DNA of 64,000 bases from Nocardiopsis alborubida. Its GTDB lineage: Bacteria > Actinomycetota > Actinomycetes > Streptosporangiales > Streptosporangiaceae. Made by a program: the position numbers and the translations under genes. Shown one piece after another: positions 43,889 through 51,357 of this stretch. The notes beneath the pieces were generated by a model. That model made no database searches. It was not told where the DNA came from and saw only the letters and a list, made by a program, of their open reading frames with translations. The stretch spans positions 62,001 through 126,000 of the forward strand of contig NZ_JAAXPG010000012.1 in assembly GCF_012396365.1 (NCBI RefSeq). The letters are read 5' to 3'. Numbering within the stretch: the first letter of the stretch is position 1; each line of letters opens with the position of its first letter.

Positions 43889-44152
43889 ATGCCCATGACA
43901 CTGACGCGTGCCGCCCTCACCGCGGCCGCAGCCCTGGCGCTGGCCGGGCTGGCCGGTGCCCCCGCCCTGGCCGATGAGGCCACCGCCGGGCCCACCACGG
44001 AGCCCTCCTGCGGCAGCCCCCTGGTGCTGTTCTCTCCCGGTGCCAAGGTCGAGGGCAGCAGCTGCTCGGTGGTGAGCACGGTCGAGCAGGAGCTCCGGAG
44101 CGTCGGCCCGGGCGGCCTGCTGCCCGGCATGCCCGGCACCGGCGGGGGCTGA
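43889..44152 (+). CDS. Small secreted protein of unknown function
   Basis: 87 aa. Signal peptide LTRAALTAAAALALAGLAGAPALA with a likely cleavage after ALA (about residue 28). The mature part is about 59 residues with two cysteines (PSCGSPL, SSCSVV) that could form a disulfide, ending in a Gly/Pro-rich tail (GGLLPGMPGTGGG). No recognised domain. AAGGAAG lies 16-20 bp before the ATG, a little far for a ribosome-binding site. An AT-rich 30-bp inverted repeat lies upstream. It converges with the UspA gene, 8 bp between stops. Probably a chaplin-era-size extracellular peptide, but it lacks chaplin motifs. Confidence 0.7.
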   Translation: MPMTLTRAALTAAAALALAGLAGAPALADEATAGPTTEPSCGSPLVLFSPGAKVEGSSCSVVSTVEQELRSVGPGGLLPGMPGTGGG

Positions 44153-44160
44153 GCCCGGGC

Positions 44161-45087
44161 TCAGCCCTCCTCCGCGTGCCGGGGCACCACGGCCACGGGC
44201 ACCGGCGAACTGTGCATCACGCCCTGGCTGACCGACCCCAGCAGCACGCCGCGCACACCGCCCCGGCCGCGCGAGCCCACGACCACCAGGTCCGCCTCGG
44301 CGGCGGCCTCCACCAGCGCGTCCACCGGGTTGCTCTGGGTGCGCACGGCGGAGACGTCCACGTCTGCGGTGGCGTCGTCCATCACCTCGGCCAGCACCCC
44401 TGACACGAGTTCCTCGGACTGGCGTTCCAGCAGGTCGTCGGGCGGGGTCCAGCCGGACTCGGTCAGGGAGGCGGTGGCGAAGGGCAGCGGAACCTCCCAG
44501 CTGTGCACCACCACGACCGAGGAGCCCTCCTGGAGCGCGGCCCGGTGCAGGGCGAAGTCCAGCGCGCGCCGGGAGGCCACCGAGCCGTCCACGCCGACCG
44601 CGATCCGCAGCGGTCCCGAGAGCTGGGGCGCGCGCCCCTCGGCGCCGGGGACGACGACCACCGGGCAGTGCGCCTTGGCGGCCAGCCGCATTCCGGCCGC
44701 CCCCGCCAGCACCGAGCGCACCGGGCCCATGCCGCGCGAGCCCACGACCACGAGGTCCCCGTGGCCGGTGCGGTGCAGCAGCGCCAGCGGCGGCTCCTCC
44801 AGCCCCAGCGCGGTCTCCACGCGTAGCCCCGGCCGCAGCGAGCGCACGTGCTCGGCGGCCTCCTCCAGGAGGCGGCGGCCCTGGGCGGTCATCTCCTCCG
44901 TGGGAGGGAAGCGGGTGGGACCGGCGTAGACCGACATCACCAGCGGCATGGACAGGGCGTGCACGACGTACAGGGGGAGCCGCCTGAGCTCGGCCTCCGC
45001 CGCGGCCCACTCCAGGGCTCCGCGCGCCGACGCCGATCCGTCGACGCCCACCGCGACCTTGGGAGAGGGGAGCGGGACATCGGCCAT
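44161..45087 (-). CDS. Universal stress protein with two UspA domains
   Basis: A 308-aa tandem-Usp protein. Domain 1 starts VAVGVDGSASARGALEWAAAEA and ends VVVGSRGMGPVRSVLAGAAGMRLAAKAHCPVVVVP. Domain 2 starts IAVGVDGSVASRRALDFALHRA and ends VVVGSRGRGGVRGVLLGSVSQGVMHSSPVPVAVVP. Both carry the G-x2-G-x9-G(S/T) ATP-binding motif, so both halves should bind ATP. Tandem Usps of this kind are common in actinobacterial dormancy and stress regulons. ATG 45087 has GGAAAC upstream. It is separated from the P-type ATPase by a hairpin. Confidence 0.93.
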   Translation of the reverse strand: MADVPLPSPKVAVGVDGSASARGALEWAAAEAELRRLPLYVVHALSMPLVMSVYAGPTRFPPTEEMTAQGRRLLEEAAEHVRSLRPGLRVETALGLEEPPLALLHRTGHGDLVVVGSRGMGPVRSVLAGAAGMRLAAKAHCPVVVVPGAEGRAPQLSGPLRIAVGVDGSVASRRALDFALHRAALQEGSSVVVVHSWEVPLPFATASLTESGWTPPDDLLERQSEELVSGVLAEVMDDATADVDVSAVRTQSNPVDALVEAAAEADLVVVGSRGRGGVRGVLLGSVSQGVMHSSPVPVAVVPRHAEEG

Positions 45088-45118
45088 GGTTTCCTGCCTT
45101 CTCGTCGCGGGACGGTGT

Positions 45119-45152
45119 TCTGCGGCGGGAGGCGGACGCCTCCCACCGCAGA
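45119..45152 (-). terminator. Hairpin between the P-type ATPase and UspA genes
   Basis: A 34-bp near-perfect inverted repeat (15 of 17 pairs; arms TCTGCGGCGGGAGGCGG and ACGCCTCCCACCGCAGA). It lies between the stop of the ATPase gene (45266) and the start of uspA (45087) on the minus strand. No U-tract, so termination is likely but not certain. Confidence 0.5.
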
Positions 45153-45265
45153 GCGTGCCCTAAGGCGGTGGTCCGCACTCGCCGCTGCGGCGGTGTGGCG
45201 CGAAAAACGTCCGCCCTCCGGCCTGCCTCCCTCCTACCCGGGCCGCCCGCGCGGATGCGCGTCGG

Positions 45266-47236
45266 TCAGCCCGTCCAGGCGCGCGACCGCAGCAGCCGCA
45301 GCCCGTTGAGGGCGACGATCACGGTGGAGCCCTCGTGCCCGGCGACGGCCAGCGCCAGGGGGAGCGTGCCCACCAGGTCCCAGGTCACGAGCACGACGAT
45401 GAACGCGGCCGCCACGCACAGGTTGGCGATGACGAACCGGCGGGCGCGCCGCGACAGGGCCAGCAGCCGGGGCAGGGTCGCCAGGTCGTCGCGGACGATG
45501 ACGGCGTCGGCGGTGTCCAGGGCCAGGTCCGAGCCGCGGCGGCCCATGGCCACCCCGGTGGTGGCCGCGGCCATGGCCGGGGTGTCGTTGACGCCGTCGC
45601 CCACCAGCATCACCCGCGTGCCCTCGTGTTCCATCCGCGCCACCAGCGCCGACTTGTCCTGCGGCAGAAGGCCGGCGTGCACCCGTGTGATCCCGGTGGT
45701 CCGGGCCACGTGCGCGGCGGTGGCCGCGTTGTCGCCGGTCAGCAGCAGCACCGGTTCGGAGGTCAGGGCCGCCACCCGGGCCACGGCCCCGGGCGCCTCG
45801 GCGCGCGGGGCGTCGGACAGGGTGAGCACGCCCAGTTCCTCGCCGCCCGAGGTCACGGTGACCCGGGTACCCGCGGGAGCGGACGGAGCGGCGGATCCCG
45901 CCGGTTCTGCCGTTTCCGCTGGTCCTGCCGGTTCGGACGGGGCCGCCGCTGCCCGTGCGACCCGCACCTCCCGGCCCGCGACGGTGGCGCGGACTCCGAC
46001 ACCGGGCAGCGACGCGAAGTCCTCCACCCGGTCGGGCACGGTCAGCCCCCGCCGGTCGGCCTCCTCACGGACGGCACGGGCCAGGGGGTGCTCGCTGTAG
46101 CGCTCGACGGCCGCGGCCAGGGCCAGGACCTCGTCGGCGCCGTACCCCGGCGCCGGAGTCACGCCGGTGACCTCCGGGGCGCCCCGGGTGAGGGTGCCGG
46201 TCTTGTCGAAGGCCACCGCGCCGGTCCGGCCGATCTGCTCCATGACGGTGGCCGACTTGACCAGGACGCCGTGGCGTCCGGCGTTGGCGATCGCGGCCAG
46301 CAGCGGGGGCATGGTCGAGAGCACCACCGCGCACGGCGAGGCCACGATCATGAACACGATCGCGCGCAGCAGCGCCTCCTCGAAGTCCGCGCCCAGGAGC
46401 AGGGGGACGCCCAGCACGAGCAGCGTGGCCGCGACGACGGCCGCCGAGTAGCGCTGTTCGACCTTCTCCACGAACAGCTGGGTCCGGGCCTTGGTGGCCG
46501 AGGCCTCCTCGACCAGGGTCACGATGCGGGCGATCACCGACTCCCGGGCCGCGCGGTCCACCCGCACCCGCAGGGCGCCGGTGCCGTTGACCGTGCCCGA
46601 GAGCACCTCGTCGCCCACCGAGCGGGGCACCGGGACCGACTCCCCGGTGACGGCCTGCTGGTCCACCTCGCTCGCGCCCTCCACGACCGTGCCGTCGGCC
46701 CCGACGCGTTCGCCCGGCCGGACCAGGACCGTGTCCCCGACCCGCAGTTCGGCGGTGTCCACGGTCTCCTCGCGTTCCCCGTCCGGGAGCGTGGTGACCC
46801 GGACGGCCCGCTCCGGGGCCAGGGTGAGCAGGGCGCTGACGGAGTCGGCCGTGCGCTGGGTGACCACGGCCTCCAGGGCACCGGAGGTGGCGAAGATGAC
46901 GATGAGCAGGGCGCCGTCGAAGACCTGGCCGATGGAGGCGGCGGCGACGGCGGCCACGATCATCAGCAGGTCCACGTCCAGCGTGCGCCGCCGGGCGGCG
47001 CGCAGCCCGGACAGGGCGGGTTCCCAGCCGCCCGCGGCGTAGCAGGCCAGATGGAGGCCCCACCACAGCCAGGCCGGGGCGCCGAGGAGCTGGGCGGCCC
47101 ACCCGGCCAGGAACAGGGCCAGCGCCGCGGCGGCCCAGCGCACCTCGCCGAGGCGCATGCCGGTCGCGAACAGGGACGCGGGCCGGGCCGCCACGGTCCG
47201 GCCGGACGGGGACGGCGGGGCGTCGGCGACGGTCAC
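45266..47236 (-). CDS. P1B-4-type heavy-metal ATPase (Co/Ni/Fe/Zn exporter, CtpJ/CoaT-like)
   Basis: A 656-aa P-type ATPase without an N-terminal metal-binding domain. It has TGES in QAVTGESVPVPR, the membrane motif SPC in MIVASPCAVVLSTMPP, phosphorylation site AFDKTGTLTRG, MLVGDGVNDTPAMAAA, and HEGST in LAVAGHEGSTVIVALNG. SPC with HEG(G/S)T is the P1B-4 signature, pointing to Co2+, Ni2+, Fe2+ or Zn2+, not Cu+. A low-complexity Glu/Pro/Ala stretch interrupts the nucleotide domain (AAAAPSEPAGPAETAEPAGS). The GTG at 47236 overlaps the arsR stop. Cobalt export would balance the cobalt-demanding B12 locus. Confidence 0.92.
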   Translation of the reverse strand: MTVADAPPSPSGRTVAARPASLFATGMRLGEVRWAAAALALFLAGWAAQLLGAPAWLWWGLHLACYAAGGWEPALSGLRAARRRTLDVDLLMIVAAVAAASIGQVFDGALLIVIFATSGALEAVVTQRTADSVSALLTLAPERAVRVTTLPDGEREETVDTAELRVGDTVLVRPGERVGADGTVVEGASEVDQQAVTGESVPVPRSVGDEVLSGTVNGTGALRVRVDRAARESVIARIVTLVEEASATKARTQLFVEKVEQRYSAAVVAATLLVLGVPLLLGADFEEALLRAIVFMIVASPCAVVLSTMPPLLAAIANAGRHGVLVKSATVMEQIGRTGAVAFDKTGTLTRGAPEVTGVTPAPGYGADEVLALAAAVERYSEHPLARAVREEADRRGLTVPDRVEDFASLPGVGVRATVAGREVRVARAAAAPSEPAGPAETAEPAGSAAPSAPAGTRVTVTSGGEELGVLTLSDAPRAEAPGAVARVAALTSEPVLLLTGDNAATAAHVARTTGITRVHAGLLPQDKSALVARMEHEGTRVMLVGDGVNDTPAMAAATTGVAMGRRGSDLALDTADAVIVRDDLATLPRLLALSRRARRFVIANLCVAAAFIVVLVTWDLVGTLPLALAVAGHEGSTVIVALNGLRLLRSRAWTG

Positions 47237-47622
47237 CGGGTGCCGTTCCCGGAGCCGCGGGCCGGGGGAGCGACGTCGGCGCGGTGGTGGGCGGGTTCGA
47301 CCTCCAGGGCGTGCTCGGCCTGGTAGACGGCATCGGCCACCAGTTGGCGGGCGTGCTCGTTGGCCAGGCGGTAGTACATCCGGTTGCCCTCCCTGCGGAA
47401 GGCCACCACGCGTCCCATGCGGAGTTTGGCCAGGTGCTGGGAGACGGAGGGGCCGGGCTTGCCGAGGCGTTCGGCCAACTCGTTGACGGAGAGTTCGCCT
47501 CCGCGCAGGGCGAGGATGATGCGGACCCGCGTGGCGTCGGCCAGCAGGGAGAGGATCTCGACGGCGTACTCGACGTATGGGCTGTTCTCGTCGAGCCCGC
47601 ATCTCTTACTACTTGCGTTCAT
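47233..47622 (-). CDS. ArsR/SmtB-family metal-sensing repressor (NmtR-like position)
   Basis: A 129-aa winged-helix repressor: VEILSLLADATRVRIILALRGGELSVNELAERLGKPGPSVSQHLAKLRMGRVVAFRREGNRMYYRL. The C-terminal helix (ANEHARQLVADAVYQAEHALEVEPAHHRADV) is His/Asp/Glu-rich, as in alpha-5-site nickel/cobalt sensors such as NmtR; there is no CxC motif. It overlaps the P1B-4 ATPase gene by 4 bp, the same pairing as NmtR-CtpJ of mycobacteria. The ATG at 47622 lies inside the spacer of a 12-4-12 inverted repeat, and the predicted -10 puts the transcription start at that ATG, implying a leaderless, autorepressed mRNA. Confidence 0.9.
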   Translation of the reverse strand: MNASSKRCGLDENSPYVEYAVEILSLLADATRVRIILALRGGELSVNELAERLGKPGPSVSQHLAKLRMGRVVAFRREGNRMYYRLANEHARQLVADAVYQAEHALEVEPAHHRADVAPPARGSGNGTR

Positions 47623-47634
47623 ACGCAGATAGTA
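47607..47634. promoter_or_regulatory. 12-4-12 inverted-repeat operator overlapping the arsR start codon
   Basis: TACTACTTGCGT (47607-47618) and ACGCAGATAGTA (47623-47634) pair at 10 of 12 positions around TCAT, which is the complement of the arsR ATG. The left part of the operator, on the minus strand, contains -10 TACTAT (47634-47629), with a possible -35 TTGCCC 18 bp upstream. Typical ArsR-family operator geometry. Confidence 0.75.
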
Positions 47635-47639
47635 GATCT

Positions 47640-47795
47640 TGAATGACGCGGAGGGCAACATCCGAAACGGTGTGTGGGGGGGATGGGCGTCGTCGTGCAC
47701 TGTGTGAGGATGTATGTCGAGGCTGGGAGCGCTCAGCATGCCCCGAGCCAAGGTTGCGGCGAGATAACGGCCCGCGTTTTCGCAGGTTATTAAGC
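47640..47795 (+). promoter_or_regulatory. CRISPR leader
   Basis: Sequence left of the first repeat, with locally AT-rich segments (TTCGCAGGTTATTAAGC just before repeat 1). The degenerate repeat lies at the other end, which marks this side as leader-proximal. No coding frame seen. Confidence 0.6.
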
Positions 47796-48372
47796 GTGAG
47801 CCCCGCGCACGCGGGGATGGACCGATCGGATCCCAGCCGCCCGCGTCAATGAGGCGGTGAGCCCCGCGCACGCGGGGATGGACCCCAGGGGCGCGGCCCT
47901 CGGGAGAGTGAGGGCCGGTGAGCCCCGCGCACGCGGGGATGGACCGGTCGACACGGAGTACACGACGCGCCTGGTGACGTGAGCCCCGCGCACGCGGGGA
48001 TGGACCGGGCGTTTTCCCGGATGGTGTCCGGTGGGCGGAGTGAGCCCCGCGCACGCGGGGATGGACCGGGTGCTACAGGGCGAGCGCGATGAGGAGAGCC
48101 GTGAGCCCCGCGCACGCGGGGGTGGACCGTCCGGTTCCGGTTCACCGCCGCCGACGGATCAGTGAGCCCCGCGCACGCGGGGATGGACCGCACCCGGCGA
48201 TCTCCCCCAACCCGCTGGCCCGGTGAGCCCCGCGCACGCGGGGATGGACCGGTCATCTATCACGTCGCCCGGGGCCTCGTCCGGTGAGCCCCGCGCACGC
48301 GGGGATGGACCGCGCGGGCCCGCCGCATCTCAGCGTTCCACCCCGTGAGCCCCGCGCAGGCGGGGATGGGCT
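47796..48372 (+). CRISPR. CRISPR array, type I-E-like repeat, 10 repeats and 9 spacers
   Basis: The 28-bp repeat starts GTGAGCCCCGCGCACGCG and ends GGGATGGACC; its hairpin (CCCCGCGCACGCGGGG) and GGGGAT.. 3' end match E. coli-type I-E repeats. Repeats start at 47796, 47857, 47918, 47979, 48040, 48101, 48162, 48223, 48284 and 48345: an exact 61-bp period, so all nine spacers are 33 bp. Repeat 6 has one change (A to G at 48122); repeat 10 has three, marking the trailer end. No cas gene occurs in the window, so interference must rely on genes elsewhere. Confidence 0.97.
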
Positions 48373-48451
48373 TGTTTTAGGAAACTCCCGCCTGGTGGGG
48401 CGCGGTCTCGGTACGCTCGCCGGGACGGTGGTGCCGAGACACAGGGGGCCT

Positions 48452-48991
48452 GTGGTGCGGGAGATCGAGACGAAGTACCGGGTAGCTGATCTCGAAGCAC
48501 TGCTGGCCGCGCTCAAACAGGCCGGGGTGCGCATGAGCGACCCCGTCTACCAGGACGACCAGGCCTATGCCCCCGCTGGCTGGTGCTCGGAGCTGGGCCA
48601 GGTCGGCCACACCTTCGCTCGTCTGCGCACCCAGGACAGCGTGCACCTGCTTACCACCAAGACCCCATTGGCCAACGCCATGGAGTGCGTGGAGTACGAG
48701 ACCATCGTCGCCGACCGTGAGCAGATGCACGGGGCCCTGCTGGCGCTGGGCTACGAACCCACGGTGCGCATTGTCAAGCACCGTCGCACCGGCACCACAG
48801 GACCCATCGGGGTGTGCGTGGACCTGGTCGAGGGCCTGGGCGCCTTCGTCGAACTGGAACTGGTGGTCGATGACGACCGCGACGGCCTGACCGTCCAGGC
48901 CGAACTCGACGCGTGGGCGCGAGGACTCGACGCGGCCCTGGAACGCACCACCGACACCTACGACACCCTCGTGCGCGCCGCGACGGCCTGA
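48452..48991 (+). CDS. CYTH-domain phosphatase/cyclase (class IV adenylate cyclase-like)
   Basis: A 179-aa CYTH protein: N-terminal ExExK signature in VREIETKYRVADLEALLAALKQAG, basic strands HTFARLRTQDSVHLLTTKTPL, ECVEYETIVADREQM, VRIVKHRRTG and the closing acidic LGAFVELELVVDDD. The family forms a triphosphate tunnel with Mg2+ and includes thiamine triphosphatase, CyaB and inorganic triphosphatases; the substrate is not predictable. GTG starts at 48452 or 48455 follow the weak AGGGGG site. It begins about 80 bp after the CRISPR trailer. Some phage-defence systems use CYTH or triphosphate enzymes, but I see no partner here. Confidence 0.85.
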   Translation: MVREIETKYRVADLEALLAALKQAGVRMSDPVYQDDQAYAPAGWCSELGQVGHTFARLRTQDSVHLLTTKTPLANAMECVEYETIVADREQMHGALLALGYEPTVRIVKHRRTGTTGPIGVCVDLVEGLGAFVELELVVDDDRDGLTVQAELDAWARGLDAALERTTDTYDTLVRAATA

Positions 48992-48996
48992 CGGCT

Positions 48997-49212
48997 TCAG
49001 GGGGTGGGGGCGGATTCGTCTGGCTGGTTGAGGAGGGTGGCGATGTGTTCTTTGGGGTAGCGGCGTGCTCCGCCGGGGGTGCGGAAGGGTTTGAGGACGT
49101 TGTCCCATTCGCCTCGGTGGAGGCTGCGGGGGCGGATGTTGAACAGGGCGGCGACTTCGCTGGGTGTGAGGACGTCGGGGCGGCCGTCGAGGAGGTAGCT
49201 GTAGTCGGGCAT
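48997..49212 (-). CDS. BldC/MerR-like small helix-turn-helix protein
   Basis: 71 aa. LTPSEVAALFNIRPRSLHRGEWDNVLKPFRTPGGARRYPKEHIATLLNQ is a compact winged helix of the BldC/excisionase type, with the MerR-like RTPGGARRY wing. Actinomycetes carry several; BldC itself controls development. Convergent with the CYTH gene, 5 bp between stops. It belongs with the regulatory group ending at 51309. Confidence 0.88.
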   Translation of the reverse strand: MPDYSYLLDGRPDVLTPSEVAALFNIRPRSLHRGEWDNVLKPFRTPGGARRYPKEHIATLLNQPDESAPTP

Positions 49213-49395
49213 GAGGCGCTTTCCGTGTCCGGTGTTCTTGTTCTGTGAGTGGTCGATCGGGTGGCCCCGCCTCCCCGGGGAAGGAGGAGGCGGGGCCCCA
49301 GGGCTGGTGCGCAGGGCACCGGCCCGTCCGCACCGGCCCGGGGGACAGGTCGGGTGGTGCGGAGTCTGGAAGGGCTCGCCTGCCGGGGGAGCGGG

Positions 49396-49848
49396 CTACC
49401 AGGGGAAGACGGCGCGGACGGTGATCGCGCCGCAGGTGTGCTGTTTCCAGTCCCAGTAGGAGCACAGGGCCTCGACCAGGCGCAGTCCGTTGCCGCTGGG
49501 GCGCAGGGGTTCGGGGTCGGGCACGGCCGGGAAGCTGGGTTTGTCGCCGGGGCGGGGGCCGTTGTCGGTGACGCGGAGTTCGAGGTGGCGTGAGGTGCGT
49601 TCGATCTCGACGCGGATGGTGCCGCCGGGAAGTCCGGAGGCCGAGTGGCGCAGGGTGTTGGTGACCAGCTCGGAGACGGCGATGCCGACGGGTTCGGCCA
49701 GGCTGGGGCGGGAGCGGGTGGCCTGGGTGGCCCAGCGGCGGGCGATCTTGACGTGGCCGAGTTCGGGGCCGAGCAGAATGCCTGATTTGGTGCTGGTTCC
49801 ACACAGTCGGCGTGGAAGCGTCGGGGCCTGGACGATAGGCTTGTTCAT
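49396..49848 (-). CDS. HATPase-domain anti-sigma-factor-like protein (RsbW/AbaA-cluster type)
   Basis: A 150-aa GHKL ATPase: EPVGIAVSELVTNTLRHSASGLPGGTIRVEIERTSRHLELRVTDNGPRPGDKPSFP (N-box E-x3-N and G1 box DxGPRP), then GNGLRLVEALCSYWDWKQHTCGAITVRAVFPW (G2 box). The actinobacterial family resembles RsbW anti-sigma factors but often functions as a partner or modulator of XRE/DUF397 groups. Good ribosome-binding site GAGGTGA before ATG 49848. It is divergent from the XRE gene at 50046 across a locally AT-rich 197 bp. Confidence 0.88.
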   Translation of the reverse strand: MNKPIVQAPTLPRRLCGTSTKSGILLGPELGHVKIARRWATQATRSRPSLAEPVGIAVSELVTNTLRHSASGLPGGTIRVEIERTSRHLELRVTDNGPRPGDKPSFPAVPDPEPLRPSGNGLRLVEALCSYWDWKQHTCGAITVRAVFPW

Positions 49849-50022
49849 GTCTCACCTCGGGTATTCGGGGTGGGGCACCTTGCCTCGGAGATCGCTCTCA
49901 CCTTCGGTCTCCGGGGCTTTTTCATGCCCTTGTAGATATTTCGCCCGATATGGGCTGCGAAGCTTTCTGTATTTGCTTCGTCACGAACCTTGCCAACTGG
50001 TCTGTCTTTGGCGCTATGCTTA

Positions 50023-50038
50023 TTACCTAAGACGGTAA
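50023..50038. promoter_or_regulatory. TTACC-N6-GGTAA dyad between divergent HATPase and XRE genes
   Basis: The inverted repeat TTACC (50023-50027)/GGTAA (50034-50038) lies just before the XRE start, downstream of a possible -35 TTGCCA (49990-49995) and -10 TATGCT (50015-50020). It is well placed to be the XRE protein's own operator. The surrounding 200 bp are noticeably AT-rich. Confidence 0.45.
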
Positions 50039-50045
50039 AACTTCT

Positions 50046-50903
50046 ATGGCCAGCGATATTTTTGGTTGGCCTGGTGGTGTGATGGTGCAAGAAGAAGATG
50101 CCGACAAGGCTGCACAGCTTCGTTTCGGCAAGTTGCTCCGCAAACTCCGAGGTCAGGCGGGTCTTACTCAGCAGGAACTCGCTGCCCTGGCCGTGGTGTC
50201 ACAGAGCACCGTCAGCGATTTGGAACGCGGGAAAAAGGGGACGCGGAGAGATCCAGTAGTACGTCTCGACAAAGCCCTTACCGCCCGGGGCGTGCTCGTG
50301 GACGCGTGGGACGCGGTGTTCTCCGGAGCCGGGGTGACCGCGTACTTCCGCGAGGTGGCCGAGGCGGAGCAGATGGCTCTCAAGATCCGCGACTACTCCT
50401 ACGGCCTGGTTCCTGGACTGTTCCAGGTCGAGGAGTACGTGCGGGCCATCAGTGAACTCTCCAACCCCGAAGCCACCACGGAGGCCATTGACCAGATCGT
50501 GAAGGCCAGGAAGTACCGACAACAGATCCTGGACCGGCCCCACCCGCCGACGATCACGGTGCTCCTGGACGAGGTGGTGCTGCTGCGACGGTTCCGGAAG
50601 CCGGAGGTGATGAAGCAACAGATCGATCACCTCATTGACCAGTCCTATCGCCCGCGAGTGAACCTCCAGATCGTGCCGATCGCGACCGAGGGACATCCGG
50701 GTCTGTTCGGGTCCTTTAGGCTGATCGACGTGCCTGATTCGAGCACATTCGCCTATATCGAAAGCCAGAGGACAGGGGTGTCACTGAAGCAGCCGGACGT
50801 TGTGGCAAGCTACGACCGGATATTCGCGGAGCTGAGGAGCGCCGCCCTGCCGGTGCCCTCGTCACGGTCCCGCATGGAAGAGATTCGAGGCAGCATCACA
50901 TGA
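50046..50903 (+). CDS. XRE-family regulator with DUF5753 (WhiJ-like)
   Basis: 285 aa. The N-terminal XRE helix-turn-helix is FGKLLRKLRGQAGLTQQELAALAVVSQSTVSDLERGKKGTRRDPVVRLDKALTA; the C-terminal DUF5753 contains EAEQMALKIRDYSYGLVPGLFQVEEYVRAI, VLLDEVVLLRRF and LIDQSYRPRVNLQIVPIATEGHPGLFGSFRLIDVPD. ATG 50046 is used; an in-frame ATG at 50082 would start closer to the domain. It is followed at once by a DUF397 gene (ATGA overlap at 50900), the standard WhiJ/AbaA-type pair linked to Streptomyces development. The end of this gene is copied downstream. Confidence 0.92.
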   Translation: MASDIFGWPGGVMVQEEDADKAAQLRFGKLLRKLRGQAGLTQQELAALAVVSQSTVSDLERGKKGTRRDPVVRLDKALTARGVLVDAWDAVFSGAGVTAYFREVAEAEQMALKIRDYSYGLVPGLFQVEEYVRAISELSNPEATTEAIDQIVKARKYRQQILDRPHPPTITVLLDEVVLLRRFRKPEVMKQQIDHLIDQSYRPRVNLQIVPIATEGHPGLFGSFRLIDVPDSSTFAYIESQRTGVSLKQPDVVASYDRIFAELRSAALPVPSSRSRMEEIRGSIT

Positions 50904-51079
50904 TGACCGAGGCTTGGAGCAAGTCCAGCTACAGCAACGGCGAGGGCGGCGACTGCGTGGAAGCCCGTCGCGACCAAGCGGCCGTCCTGGTCCGCGACAC
51001 CCAGAACCGGCCGCTCGGCCACCTGGCCGCTCCGGCTGCCGAGTGGACGGCCCTGTTGAGTGCGGTACGCGGTCGGTAA
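50900..51079 (+). CDS. DUF397 protein, copy 1
   Basis: 59 aa: TEAWSKSSYSNGEGGDCVEARRDQAAVLVRDTQNRPLGHLAAPAAEWTALLSAVRGR, matching the DUF397 pattern (W.KSSYS...C.E......V.VRDS....L.......W..F). ATGATG at 50900-50905 overlaps the XRE stop. DUF397 proteins usually partner the upstream XRE-DUF5753 regulator as an antagonist or cofactor. A near-identical second copy lies 230 bp downstream. Confidence 0.9.
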   Translation: MMTEAWSKSSYSNGEGGDCVEARRDQAAVLVRDTQNRPLGHLAAPAAEWTALLSAVRGR

Positions 51080-51129
51080 CGTCAGCAGGTGAACGGATCG
51101 CTCATGGAAGAGATTCGAGACAGCATCAC

Positions 51130-51309
51130 ATGATGACCGAGGCTTGGAGCAAGTCCAGCTACAGCAACGGCACCGGTGGCAACTGCCTGGAAGCCCGTCG
51201 CGACCAGGCCGCCGTCCTGGTCCGCGACACCCAGAACCGCGAGTTGGGGCACCTCGCGACCCCCACCGTCGAGTGGACCGCCCTGGTCAGCGTCGTCCGC
51301 GCCCAGTAG
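51130..51309 (+). CDS. DUF397 protein, copy 2 (tandem duplicate)
   Basis: 59 aa, nearly identical to copy 1 (differences such as GTGGNCLEA for GEGGDCVEA and TVEWTALVSVVRAQ for AAEWTALLSAVRGR). The 26 bp before its ATG (51104-51129) repeat the last codons of the XRE gene with one change, as expected for a 230-bp tandem duplication covering the XRE tail and DUF397. No separate promoter visible; it could be translated by termination-reinitiation from the remnant tail. Confidence 0.88.
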   Translation: MMTEAWSKSSYSNGTGGNCLEARRDQAAVLVRDTQNRELGHLATPTVEWTALVSVVRAQ

Positions 51310-51320
51310 TCCACAGACAC

Positions 51321-51357
51321 GAACGGCCCCGCCCAGACGAACCGGGCGGGGCCGTTC
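51321..51357. terminator. Hairpin between DUF397 copy 2 and AraC genes
   Basis: GAACGGCCCCGCCC (51321-51334) and its exact complement (51344-51357) around a 9-nt loop, a 14-bp perfect stem. It lies between convergent genes and includes the AraC stop region. No U-tract; probably bidirectional. Confidence 0.7.

Larger units (their letters stand above)
50874..51309 (+). repeat. 230-bp tandem duplication
   Basis: The segment beginning ATGGAAGAGATTCGAGGCAG at 50874 recurs at 51104 (ATGGAAGAGATTCGAGACAG), and the two DUF397 ORFs start exactly 230 bp apart (50900 and 51130). Divergence is concentrated in the 3' third of the gene. Confidence 0.9.

Noticed and set aside
47846..48256. Antisense frames with repeated PRARGS peptides
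   Set aside because: They are translations of the CRISPR repeat and not a repeat protein.
48452..48991. CYTH gene as part of a CRISPR-linked nucleotide-signalling defence system
   Set aside because: The gene adjoins the array only at its trailer end and there is no effector or sensor partner; CYTH proteins are common housekeeping enzymes.
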